A DNA stretch of 33,172 nucleotides. Source: Acidobacteriota bacterium. Lineage in GTDB: Bacteria > Acidobacteriota > Terriglobia > Acidiferrales > UBA7541. Under the pieces are notes generated by a model, which searched no databases, was not told the DNA's origin, and was given only the letters and a program-made list of their open reading frames with translations. A program made the position numbers and the translations under genes. The stretch covers positions 1 to 33,172 of the forward strand of contig QHYJ01000203.1 in NCBI GenBank assembly GCA_003223255.1, given 5' to 3'. Below are positions 27,436-33,172 of this stretch, piece after piece (the stretch's first letter is position 1; each line of letters begins with the position of its first letter).

Positions 27436-27571
27436 GCCGTTATCTTACGACAGGAAATGTCCTCTCTAGGGGCGTCGAGCTTAACGAGGACTTGTTTTTG
27501 GCAGCACAGGCTCGCCGCCGCGAAATCGGGCTTTAGAAAAAATTTCTTGCAGGCGGGTGAAAAGAAAGATT
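27436..27571. other. Upstream region of the SDR gene, no gene seen
   Basis: This stretch lies between the SDR start and repeat copy 1. On the minus strand it follows the strong hairpin of the repeat, so any SDR promoter should lie here. I see no clear consensus boxes and no coding frame of note. Confidence 0.4.
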
Positions 27572-27717
27572 TGAGGGCGCAACGGCCTTGCGACCGCTGC
27601 GCCCTCTTTCGATTGTGCCGTTAAGTCTCTTAGGCTTCCCGGCTCAATCTGGGCGGGAGATTAAACCTGGCTTTCTTCCTTGGCAAGAGAAATCTGAAAA
27701 TTCAACTGTGGAAAGCT
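27572..27717 (-). repeat. 146-bp direct repeat, copy 1; putative minus-strand structured RNA
   Basis: It is the same length as, and differs at only 8 positions from, the copy at 29133-29278 (about 95% identity, counted by eye, no gaps). Four of the eight changes cluster at 27655-27660. The minus strand begins AGCTTTCCACAGTTG and ends in a strong hairpin (27573-27606). No protein frame is kept in both copies: the minus frame open in copy 2 has a TAA here. Conservation without a shared frame, plus a wobble-paired hairpin, suggests an RNA or a DNA element rather than coding. It lies between the divergent SDR and PLP-enzyme genes. Confidence 0.8.
27573..27606 (-). terminator. GNRA-capped hairpin at the end of repeat copy 1
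   Basis: On the minus strand GAGGGCGCAGCGGTC pairs with GGCCGTTGCGCCCTC over all 15 positions (two G-U wobbles), closing the tetraloop GCAA. AAATCTTTCTTTTC follows, a broken T-tract. On the plus strand the two wobbles become A-C mismatches, so the minus strand is the one that folds. Confidence 0.65.
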
Positions 27718-27846
27718 AACGGCCTACGAAAGACACTGCCATGGTCGGCGGCACGGCCGTGCGGAGACCAAATTCGCACGATTAAGAGTTTTGGAGCAGT
27801 CGTCGAATGAGGGATGACCGTCTTTTGCGCTAATATCGAAGCGGCG

Positions 27847-29061
27847 ATGGCAACGCAGAAATCCATGCTGAACGAGTTTCCCTGGGATGAGGGCTACCGC
27901 GTGTCGGGCGTCGAAGACGCCCTTACACCTGCGCTGGTGGTATATCCAGAAAGGATTGCCTCCAACATTGCGCGCACGTTGGATCTGTTGGGCGGGGATG
28001 CGAATCGCTGGCGCGTGCACATCAAGACCGCGAAACTGGATTACACGTTGCGCATGCTCCTGGAGCGTGGAGTCCGCACTTTCAAGTGCGCAACGACGCT
28101 TGAGCTGCTAGTTGCGTGCCGCACCGGCGCGAGAGATGTGCTGTTCGCTTACCCAGCCGTGGGCGCGAATGCGCGTCGCGTGCGTGAAATTGCAAACGAG
28201 TTTCCCGCTGTGAGCATTTCCGTTTTGGCCGAAAACGAAGCGCAAGTACGGCAATGGAGAGAAAGTACGATCGGCATCTTCCTCGATATTAATCCGGGCA
28301 TGAATCGCACGGGAATCGAGCAAAGCCACAAGGACGAAGTTCTTCAGCTCGTGCGGACGGTCAGAGAAGCCGGGCTGGAGTTCCGCGGCTTGCACTACTA
28401 CGACGGGCAGTATGGCGGGCTGGAACAGCGCGAGAGAACCGCGGCTGCGCATGCGGGCTATGACCGCTTGGTGGAGGTCGCCCAGGAGATCGAGGGCAGT
28501 GGCGTGAGCGTGCCGGAGCTGATCACCGCAGGCACGCCGACGCTGCCTTGTTCGCTAGGGTATCAGGGCTTTCAGCGAAAGAAATTCGTTCATCGCGTGT
28601 CGCCGGGGACGGTTGTCTATAACGACGCTACGAGCCTCGCGCAGCTACCAGCCGGTTATGGCTTGCAACCGGCAGTACTGGTCTTAACAAGACTAGTGAG
28701 CCGGCCACGCGCAGGCCTGGCCACTTGCGATGCCGGACACAAGGCTGTCTCCGCGGATGCGGGCGTTCCCACGTGCGTAGTCCTCGGGCACGCAGAACTC
28801 ACGCCCCTCTCCCCCAGCGAAGAGCACCTGCCCATGGCGGTTGTAGGGGGAGGCACCGGACCACAGGTCGGCGACGTGCTTTATCTGCTTCCGCGCCACG
28901 TTTGTCCCACCGTGAACAACTTTGATTGCGCGCTGTTAGTAGGCAACGGCAAGATCGAATCGGTGGAGAGAGTGAGCGCCCGCGGTCGGGAGGAACCGCT
29001 GCCGCAAACACGGCCCACGACACCTTCCCTTGCGCGTCGCGCTGTTCCCGAGAAAGTGTGA
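27847..29061 (+). CDS. D-threonine aldolase/D-serine dehydratase-like PLP enzyme (alanine racemase N-fold)
   Basis: A 404-residue PLP enzyme of the metal-activated fold-type III group. The PLP lysine is Lys60 in RVHIKTAKLDYTLRMLLERG. DINPGMNRTGI and the HYYDGQYG segment lie in the barrel. ITAGTPTLPC is the phosphate-binding region. The C-terminal metal site HxC is His351/Cys353 in PRHVCPTVNNFD, with the usual SEEH before it. Known members split beta-hydroxy-D-amino acids or dehydrate D-serine; the exact substrate is open. The frame is open to an ATG at 27814, but TAATAT (27831-27836) looks like a -10 box whose start of transcription would be close to the ATG at 27847, suggesting a leaderless start. 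The Ala/Arg/Pro tail is poorly conserved. The gene is bracketed by two 146-bp direct repeats. Confidence 0.85.
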   Translation: MATQKSMLNEFPWDEGYRVSGVEDALTPALVVYPERIASNIARTLDLLGGDANRWRVHIKTAKLDYTLRMLLERGVRTFKCATTLELLVACRTGARDVLFAYPAVGANARRVREIANEFPAVSISVLAENEAQVRQWRESTIGIFLDINPGMNRTGIEQSHKDEVLQLVRTVREAGLEFRGLHYYDGQYGGLEQRERTAAAHAGYDRLVEVAQEIEGSGVSVPELITAGTPTLPCSLGYQGFQRKKFVHRVSPGTVVYNDATSLAQLPAGYGLQPAVLVLTRLVSRPRAGLATCDAGHKAVSADAGVPTCVVLGHAELTPLSPSEEHLPMAVVGGGTGPQVGDVLYLLPRHVCPTVNNFDCALLVGNGKIESVERVSARGREEPLPQTRPTTPSLARRAVPEKV

Positions 29062-29132
29062 AGGATTCCACGCGGCCGCAGGAAAGGGGGAACGGCAGCC
29101 GCCGATTCCAGGAAAAATGAGCCCAAAAAGAT

Positions 29133-29278
29133 TGAGGGCGCAACGGCCTTGCGACCGCTGCGCCCTCTTTCAATTGTGCCGTTAAGTCTTTTAGGCTTCC
29201 CGGCTCAATCTGGGCGTGACCATAAACCTGGCGTTTTTCCTTGGCAAGAGAAATCTGAAAATTCAACTGTGGAAAGCT
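29133..29278 (-). repeat. 146-bp direct repeat, copy 2; putative minus-strand structured RNA
   Basis: This is the second copy of the element at 27572-27717, in the same orientation, 1561 bases downstream and just past the PLP-enzyme gene. Similarity stops sharply at both ends. Outside the hairpin, the minus strand can also form GCCG...CGGC around AAG...CTT (within 29177-29204). On this copy the hairpin could also end the plus-strand PLP-enzyme transcript. Confidence 0.8.
29134..29167 (-). terminator. GNRA-capped hairpin terminator in repeat copy 2
   Basis: It has the same 15-bp stem and GCAA loop as copy 1. On the minus strand it is followed by AATCTTTTT, a good intrinsic-terminator tail. 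On the plus strand the outer 9 bp remain paired and CTTTC follows, so weaker termination of the PLP-enzyme transcript is also possible. Confidence 0.7.
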
Positions 29279-29377
29279 GTGCAAAAAGGCCAGGACGAAA
29301 ATCGAATTCGAAAAGCGAAAATGGCAAGGGTGTCCTTAGCCAGCCAAGCGCAAAGGGAGTCGTCCCCAGGAACGCGA

Positions 29378-29478
29378 CTCTCGGTGCGACTAGCTCATCC
29401 GAGCGGGACCCGGCAAACCGCAAGGGAAGTTTTTCATGGAAACATTTCTGGGGGTTGCCTCGTACCTCTAACCGAGAG
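29378..29478 (+). promoter_or_regulatory. Possible structured 5' leader of the 29548 gene
   Basis: CTCTCGGT (29378-29385) and ACCGAGAG (29471-29478) form a perfect 8-bp closing stem. Inside it are GCTC/GAGC with loop ATCC (29393-29404) and GGCAAACC (29412-29419) pairing with GGTTGCC (29453-29459) around one bulged A. This nesting lies 70 bases before the start of the gene at 29548. It does not match any riboswitch consensus that I know. Together with repeat copy 2 it accounts for most of the 29062-29547 gap. Confidence 0.35.
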
Positions 29479-29547
29479 CCGGGGGTGAAAAGGATGGGTT
29501 CACAGCCGCGCGTCACCTGTTAGAAACACCGGCCAGGAGGCTAGCCT

Positions 29548-30189
29548 ATGTCCTACACGAATCGCGGGTTCATCACCGTTACCGTGCTTCTAACCGCAGC
29601 CGCTCCGCTGCTTGCGCCTGTGGGATTGCGGGCGCAAGCCCCATCGACACCAGCAAAGGCTGCACAATCAACGAGTTCCGCACCAGCAGAAAAGGGCGAG
29701 CGCTGGTTGCACGTGCGCGCGAACTGCACGGACGGCAAGGGGGGGACGGTTCGCGTAAACGTGCCGCTCGAAATGGCGGAAAAGGTGCTCCCCGCGGTTA
29801 ATCATGACCGGCTGCACAACGGCAAGGTCCGAATTGATTCCTCGGACGTCAACGACGTGGACCTGTTCGCCTTGATGGACGCTATCCGCACGGCCAAGGA
29901 CGGCGAATACGTTACCGTGCAGAGCAAGGAAAACGATGTGCGCGTGGCCAAGGAAGGCAATCACCTCATCGTCCACGTACTGGACAAGGGCGGGTCGAAG
30001 AAGTCCCAGGTCGAAGTGAAAGTGCCGATGAAAGTGATCGAGGCATTGCTCTCCGCGGGCAAGGATGAATTGGACTTGGTGGCCGCCCTTCATGCGCTGG
30101 GCGCGCAAGGTGATACGGAGCTGGTTTCCGTGAAGGATAGCGAAAACACGGTAAAGGTCTGGCTGGATTCCAAGAGCGTCGCAGAGTAA
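29548..30189 (+). CDS. Secreted protein with two related domains, unknown function
   Basis: A 213-residue exported protein: signal peptide (VTVLLTAAAPLLAPVGLRAQ), a Thr/Ser/Ala/Pro linker (residues 31-48), then two alpha/beta units. The first (about 52-128) reads LHVRANCTDGKGGTVRVNVPLEMAEKV...EYVTVQSKENDVRVAKEG. The second (about 130-210) reads VEVKVPMKVIEALLSAGKDELD...LVSVKDSENTVKVWLDSK. Each unit has a V-V-VP strand, a helix and a strand pair ending in V(S/T)V+ followed by V+V. The same pattern is in the next gene. AGGAGG precedes the ATG. I do not recognise a named family with certainty. Confidence 0.8.
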   Translation: MSYTNRGFITVTVLLTAAAPLLAPVGLRAQAPSTPAKAAQSTSSAPAEKGERWLHVRANCTDGKGGTVRVNVPLEMAEKVLPAVNHDRLHNGKVRIDSSDVNDVDLFALMDAIRTAKDGEYVTVQSKENDVRVAKEGNHLIVHVLDKGGSKKSQVEVKVPMKVIEALLSAGKDELDLVAALHALGAQGDTELVSVKDSENTVKVWLDSKSVAE

Positions 30190-30225
30190 AAGCTCATAAG
30201 GGCGCTGGAACACCCAGGAGGCGAC

Positions 30226-30663
30226 ATGATGCTGCTGGCGAAGGCTGCTCTCGGGATAGGTGGAACGCTTGTGCTGGCGGGCGCATACACGTTTCGCGAA
30301 GGCGTGATTCGCGTGGACGTGGACGAATCCCGCGCGGGCGGTTCTCACATTCACATGTGGGTGCCCGCGGCAGTAGTGCCGATGACCATGCATTTCGTGC
30401 CGAAACACCACCTCAAGGATGCGGCGGAGCAAGCAAGAGAGTTTCTGCCTGTAGTACACGCATTGTTCAAAGAATTGAAGAAATTTCCGGAAACGGACTT
30501 TGTGGAAGTGAAAGATGACAACGAGCACGTGCAAATTCGCACGCGCGCCGGGAAATTGCAAATCGACGTGGATTCGCCCGACGAAAACGTGCATCTGCTG
30601 GTGCCCCTAAGCACGCTGGATGACGTGGTGGATGAACTCGAAGCAAGTGCACCCGGAGTCTGA
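30226..30663 (+). CDS. Small protein related to the upstream secreted protein
   Basis: A 145-residue protein. The N-terminal segment MMLLAKAALGIGGTLVLAGAYTF is a signal peptide or membrane anchor. The rest resembles the domain of the preceding gene: IHMWVPAAVVP, a helix with DAAEQAREFLPVVHALFKEL, then DFVEVKDDNEHVQIRTRAGKL and a final VHLLVPLSTLDDVVDELE. The shared VEVKD-V-I pattern suggests a paralogous domain. AGGAGG lies before the first ATG. The gene begins 36 bases after its neighbour, so they form an operon. Function unknown. Confidence 0.78.
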   Translation: MMLLAKAALGIGGTLVLAGAYTFREGVIRVDVDESRAGGSHIHMWVPAAVVPMTMHFVPKHHLKDAAEQAREFLPVVHALFKELKKFPETDFVEVKDDNEHVQIRTRAGKLQIDVDSPDENVHLLVPLSTLDDVVDELEASAPGV

Positions 30664-30704
30664 GAAGAATCCTCAAGAATCAATCTTCGCAGGCAATAGG
30701 AAAC

Positions 30705-31496
30705 TCACGCAGGGCCGCCAGCTTCTTTTATCGCTGCTTGGTAATACGCCTCTTCGAGGACCGCTTCTTTCTTCCACTGCGCGCGTTCCAAAATCCCGCG
30801 GCAATTTTCGATCATTTTCGGATGACCGCATAAGTACGCGGTGGTCTCGTTGGGCCGCAGTCGCCATGCCTCGGTGTATTTTCGCAAAAGGTCCTCCACC
30901 CGCCCTGTCTCGCCGCTCCAGTGCGGCTCGTCCCAGGGCCGGCTTACTGTGGGGACATACGTGAACCAAGGCGCTTCGGAACCGTAGCGCTCGAGCTCCT
31001 CGCGATAACCGAATTCAAAAGAGCGACTGGCACCCTGAAGGCAAAAGAACCTGTGTTTCCCGGGCATCGGACTCGTCCCGCTGTTCCAATCGCGGTAAAC
31101 CGTGCGCACGTAGCTTACAAATGGGGCGACACCGGTGACCGTAGAAAGGAGCAGGTGGTTTGTGCGGCCGCTGCGCAGATCAATCAGAAAGCGGCCCTTG
31201 GCGACTTTGCGGCAAAGGAGCGCGCCGCCCGATTTTAACTGAAAAAGACTTGGCGTCAAGCCACCCTTGGGAACCAGTTCGACAAAAAATTCGAGCGCCT
31301 CTTCGTAAGGAGACGAGGCCATAGAGTAGGGACGCTCGGTTCGAACGCCGCCTTGCTCAAGTCCAAGCGTGGCATACTGTCCGGCTCGATATTCGAAAGG
31401 TCCGCCGGGATCGATGCGTAGAATGCACAAATCCCGAGAAACATCCCGGCGATCAAGAACGCGTGCCTGATAGTATTTGTCCGGAGAGCGAGTCAT
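30705..31496 (-). CDS. Ferredoxin-NADP reductase-type flavoprotein
   Basis: A 263-residue FAD/NAD(P) oxidoreductase of the FNR/Fpr family, which moves electrons between NADPH and ferredoxin or flavodoxin. The FAD-binding RxYS motif is Arg55-Ser58 in ERPYSMASSP. The NADP-binding motif is STVTGVAPFVSYVRT (about 119-133), where most relatives have GTGxxP. The C-terminal nucleotide loop is YLCGHPKMIENCRGIL. Length agrees with bacterial Fpr (about 250-265). The ATG at 31496 has no clear Shine-Dalgarno sequence. It lies 49 bases after the permease gene on the same strand. No ferredoxin gene is next to it. Confidence 0.9.
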   Translation of the reverse strand: MTRSPDKYYQARVLDRRDVSRDLCILRIDPGGPFEYRAGQYATLGLEQGGVRTERPYSMASSPYEEALEFFVELVPKGGLTPSLFQLKSGGALLCRKVAKGRFLIDLRSGRTNHLLLSTVTGVAPFVSYVRTVYRDWNSGTSPMPGKHRFFCLQGASRSFEFGYREELERYGSEAPWFTYVPTVSRPWDEPHWSGETGRVEDLLRKYTEAWRLRPNETTAYLCGHPKMIENCRGILERAQWKKEAVLEEAYYQAAIKEAGGPA

Positions 31497-31545
31497 CTGC
31501 GGGAGCTTCTATGGGGCAGCCAACTTTTGCCGCCGAAGTGAAACG

Positions 31546-32664
31546 CTATTCGTACGCCAACGCGACGACTGGATCGTAGGTCGCGGCGCGGAAAGCAGGA
31601 TACAGTGCGCCCGCCGCGGCCCCGATCAACGCAAGCGCAATCGCAGAGAAAATCCAGGGCGTGGTAATGAGGACCGGCAGGTCGGGCTTGGTCTGCTTCA
31701 AGATGACTTGGGTTAAAAAGCTAAGTCCAATTCCAAGGCCAGTCCCGAAAAGAGCAAGGATGAACGTCTCCGTGAGGAGCATACGAACAATGTCAAAACG
31801 GGAAAAACCCAAAGCTTTCAGAATGCCAATTTCACGCGTGCGCTCCATAACCATGGTGTGCATATTGAGCAGAACGACGATAAAGCTGATGACGATGCCA
31901 AGCGCCACCATCGTGCGGGTGAACGGGCGTAGCTGCGGCAAATTGGAAGAATTCATGAGCGAGACGTATTCCGCAAGAGAACGAATGCTGTACTGGGGCA
32001 ACAATTTCGCGAGTTGCGCGCGCGCTGCATCTGTATCTCCTCTGCTACGCACATAGAACATGGAGACGCGCTTCTCCGCCCCGGCAATTTGCTGCGCCGT
32101 GCGAATGGGAATGAAAAAGCGCGCACCTTTGCCGTGGGCCACGATGCCGCACACGGTGAACTCATGGTTCAACAAAGTGATGTGGCTGCCGACCTTTAGT
32201 TGACGGGTTTGCGCAATGATGTCGTCGGCAATCACTTCGTCAGGCCCTTGGAAGGGCCGGCCATCGCGAAACAAAAAGCCCTTGCTGAGCGCGTTGAAGC
32301 GCTGGTAATCAATCCCGTAAACCATAACTAAGCTCTTTGGTTCTGTGAGGATAACCGTAGGCGCCACTTCGTCCACACTGCTCACGCTGGCAATTTGATC
32401 CCCAAGCGACTCCGGCATGACGGCGCTCGAGAAAGCAAAAAAGATCGAAGAGTTCGGCGGCTGCACCAAAATGTCCGCGCCCACGCCTTCCACGCGTTTT
32501 CCCCATTCGGAAATGACTCCGGAAGTGAGACCCACAACCATCAAAACCAGAATCACTTGGATAGCGATGGCAATGACGCTCAGAAAGCTCCGCAGCGGAC
32601 GCGCCGTGATGCTGCCCCAGAACATTTGGACCAGTGAAAAAGGTCCTTCGTAAGTTTCGTCCAT
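31546..32664 (-). CDS. MacB/FtsX-type ABC transporter permease
   Basis: A 372-residue inner-membrane protein. The N-terminal anchor (RSFLSVIAIAIQVILVLMVVGLTSG) is followed by an extracytoplasmic MacB-PCD domain (about 55-240) and a C-terminal FtsX bundle with three segments (MVALGIVISFIVVLLNM; LLTETFILALFGTGLGIGLSF; IFSAIALALIGAAAGALYPA). MERTREIGILKALGFSRFDI is the usual coupling region between TM2 and TM3. This fold takes part in mechanotransmission or export of lipids, peptides or toxins. The partner ATPase is not in the window: the gene upstream on the same strand is a different family, and downstream is the flavoprotein. The ATPase must be elsewhere. Confidence 0.9.
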   Translation of the reverse strand: MDETYEGPFSLVQMFWGSITARPLRSFLSVIAIAIQVILVLMVVGLTSGVISEWGKRVEGVGADILVQPPNSSIFFAFSSAVMPESLGDQIASVSSVDEVAPTVILTEPKSLVMVYGIDYQRFNALSKGFLFRDGRPFQGPDEVIADDIIAQTRQLKVGSHITLLNHEFTVCGIVAHGKGARFFIPIRTAQQIAGAEKRVSMFYVRSRGDTDAARAQLAKLLPQYSIRSLAEYVSLMNSSNLPQLRPFTRTMVALGIVISFIVVLLNMHTMVMERTREIGILKALGFSRFDIVRMLLTETFILALFGTGLGIGLSFLTQVILKQTKPDLPVLITTPWIFSAIALALIGAAAGALYPAFRAATYDPVVALAYE

Positions 32665-32786
32665 GAACGAAAAACCAAAGATCTACTCTAACACTCTGAT
32701 TTTGCAGGGGTCAAAGCACGAGAGGCACGTCGCGAAGCAAGCAGCGTGCCGAAAACCAGAAAGAACGTTTAGGAATTGTAAAGTTT

Positions 32787-32817
32787 TCAACACAAGTGTT
32801 GATAAGGTTGTGGAAAT
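32787..32817. other. Palindrome with DnaA-box-like words in the 32665-32946 gap
   Basis: TCAACAC AA GTGTTGA (32787-32802) is a 7+7 palindrome. Its right half merges into TTATCAACA on the minus strand (32797-32805, 8 of 9 to the DnaA box), followed by ATTTCCACA on the minus strand (32809-32817, 7 of 9). It could be an operator for the permease gene or a DnaA site. No coding frame in this gap is convincing. Confidence 0.3.
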
Positions 32818-32946
32818 CAAGCCTACGGCATGCCATAACTTCCCACAGTTCAACATCCTTGCGCGCATTGCACTATTACTGTGCAACTTCGACTTTTCCG
32901 CTCCTTCACCTATAACGAAGAGGAAATCTCGCCACAAAATGCCCAT

Positions 32947-33171
32947 TCAGTACCACTTTGGGGGACGTTCGAGGTGGATTTTGACCGTTTGTTTCGGATC
33001 GCTGATGTCAAACCAGCGCCCGTAGCTCTTCCACCCCTCGGCGACTACCTGAATGAGCACGCGCCCTAAAGGCGCGTCAGGAACATGGGCAACGCCTTCG
33101 CAATTTGTCTTCACAATCAATTCCATGGGTTTGTGTTTCTTGATCTTATGCTCTTCAATGTATTTGAAATA
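32947..33171 (-). CDS. 3' end of a carboxypeptidase-regulatory-like domain protein
   Basis: A minus-strand frame comes in from the right edge and ends in TGA at 32947-32949; 74 residues are visible. The sequence KTNCEGVAHVPDAPLGRVLI, then QVVAEGWKSYGRWFDISD and the ending KIHLERPPKWY is the strand pattern of a carboxypeptidase regulatory-like (Ig-type beta-sandwich) domain. I know this ending from secreted acidobacterial proteins. Its start is outside the window. It precedes the permease gene on the same strand with a gap of 282 bases. Confidence 0.75.
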   Translation of the reverse strand, partial: YFKYIEEHKIKKHKPMELIVKTNCEGVAHVPDAPLGRVLIQVVAEGWKSYGRWFDISDPKQTVKIHLERPPKWY

Positions 33172-33172
33172 G

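Noticed and set aside
27751-27762. Perfect 12-bp palindrome GCACGGCCGTGC.
   Set aside because: It is a single short GC palindrome with no T-run and no second copy; chance is sufficient.
27572-29278. Repeats as integron attC sites flanking a gene cassette.
   Set aside because: No integrase gene is in the window and no core-site pattern (GTTRRRY with matching complement) frames the units.
28799-29284. A 161-codon minus-strand frame across repeat copy 2 and the end of the PLP-enzyme gene.
   Set aside because: In repeat copy 1 the same frame is interrupted by TAA, and downstream it is antisense to a certain gene, so coding is not supported.
29405-29460. GGCAAACC followed by GGTTGCC, resembling part of a c-di-GMP-I (GEMM) riboswitch.
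   Set aside because: The second hallmark (ACGCAAAGCC-like) and the P2 GNRA hairpin are missing, so only a generic structured leader is reported.

Overview
The window looks like chromosomal DNA from an acidobacterium. This is an inference from gene content: a fused PBP4/D-aminoacylase, a Vps10/BNR secreted protein, a carboxypeptidase-regulatory-like protein ending in ERPPKWY, and many short conserved secreted proteins. No rRNA, tRNA, CRISPR array, phage gene or transposase was recognised.

Left end (1-4380): the 3' end of a Lys/Ala-rich gene is followed by two decayed minus-strand genes. One is a fragment of a conserved secreted-protein family and the other is a cysteine synthase with several frameshifts. 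Three minus-strand genes come next: a YceH-type protein, a YceI-type secreted protein and an FAD-dependent oxidoreductase.

Branched-chain amino acid operon (4574-10085): ilvD, ilvB, ilvN and ilvC. The leader upstream has all the parts of a ribosome-mediated attenuator: a promoter, a 39-codon ORF with 9 Ile/Leu/Val codons among 13, a pause hairpin, a perfect 10-bp antiterminator and a 12-bp terminator with six Ts. This is the clearest regulatory system in the window.

Cell-wall and D-amino-acid block (10169-17837): an RpiR/MurR-type regulator, a VanX-type D-Ala-D-Ala dipeptidase, a PBP4 (DacB) fused to a D-aminoacylase-like domain that lacks part of the usual metal site, a small secreted protein, and a gamma-glutamyltransferase that follows a large Vps10/BNR protein on the minus strand.

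Middle (21556-27435): glycogen branching enzyme glgB, a small membrane protein, an ECF sigma/anti-sigma pair in which the sigma gene carries an in-frame TAA 23 codons before the expected ATGA junction, a tandem PilZ protein and an SDR.

Right end (27570-33172): a D-threonine aldolase-like PLP enzyme lies between two copies of a 146-bp direct repeat. The minus strand of the repeat folds into a 15-bp GNRA hairpin. Two related small proteins, a ferredoxin-NADP reductase-type flavoprotein, a MacB/FtsX-type permease and the 3' end of a regulatory-like domain protein follow.
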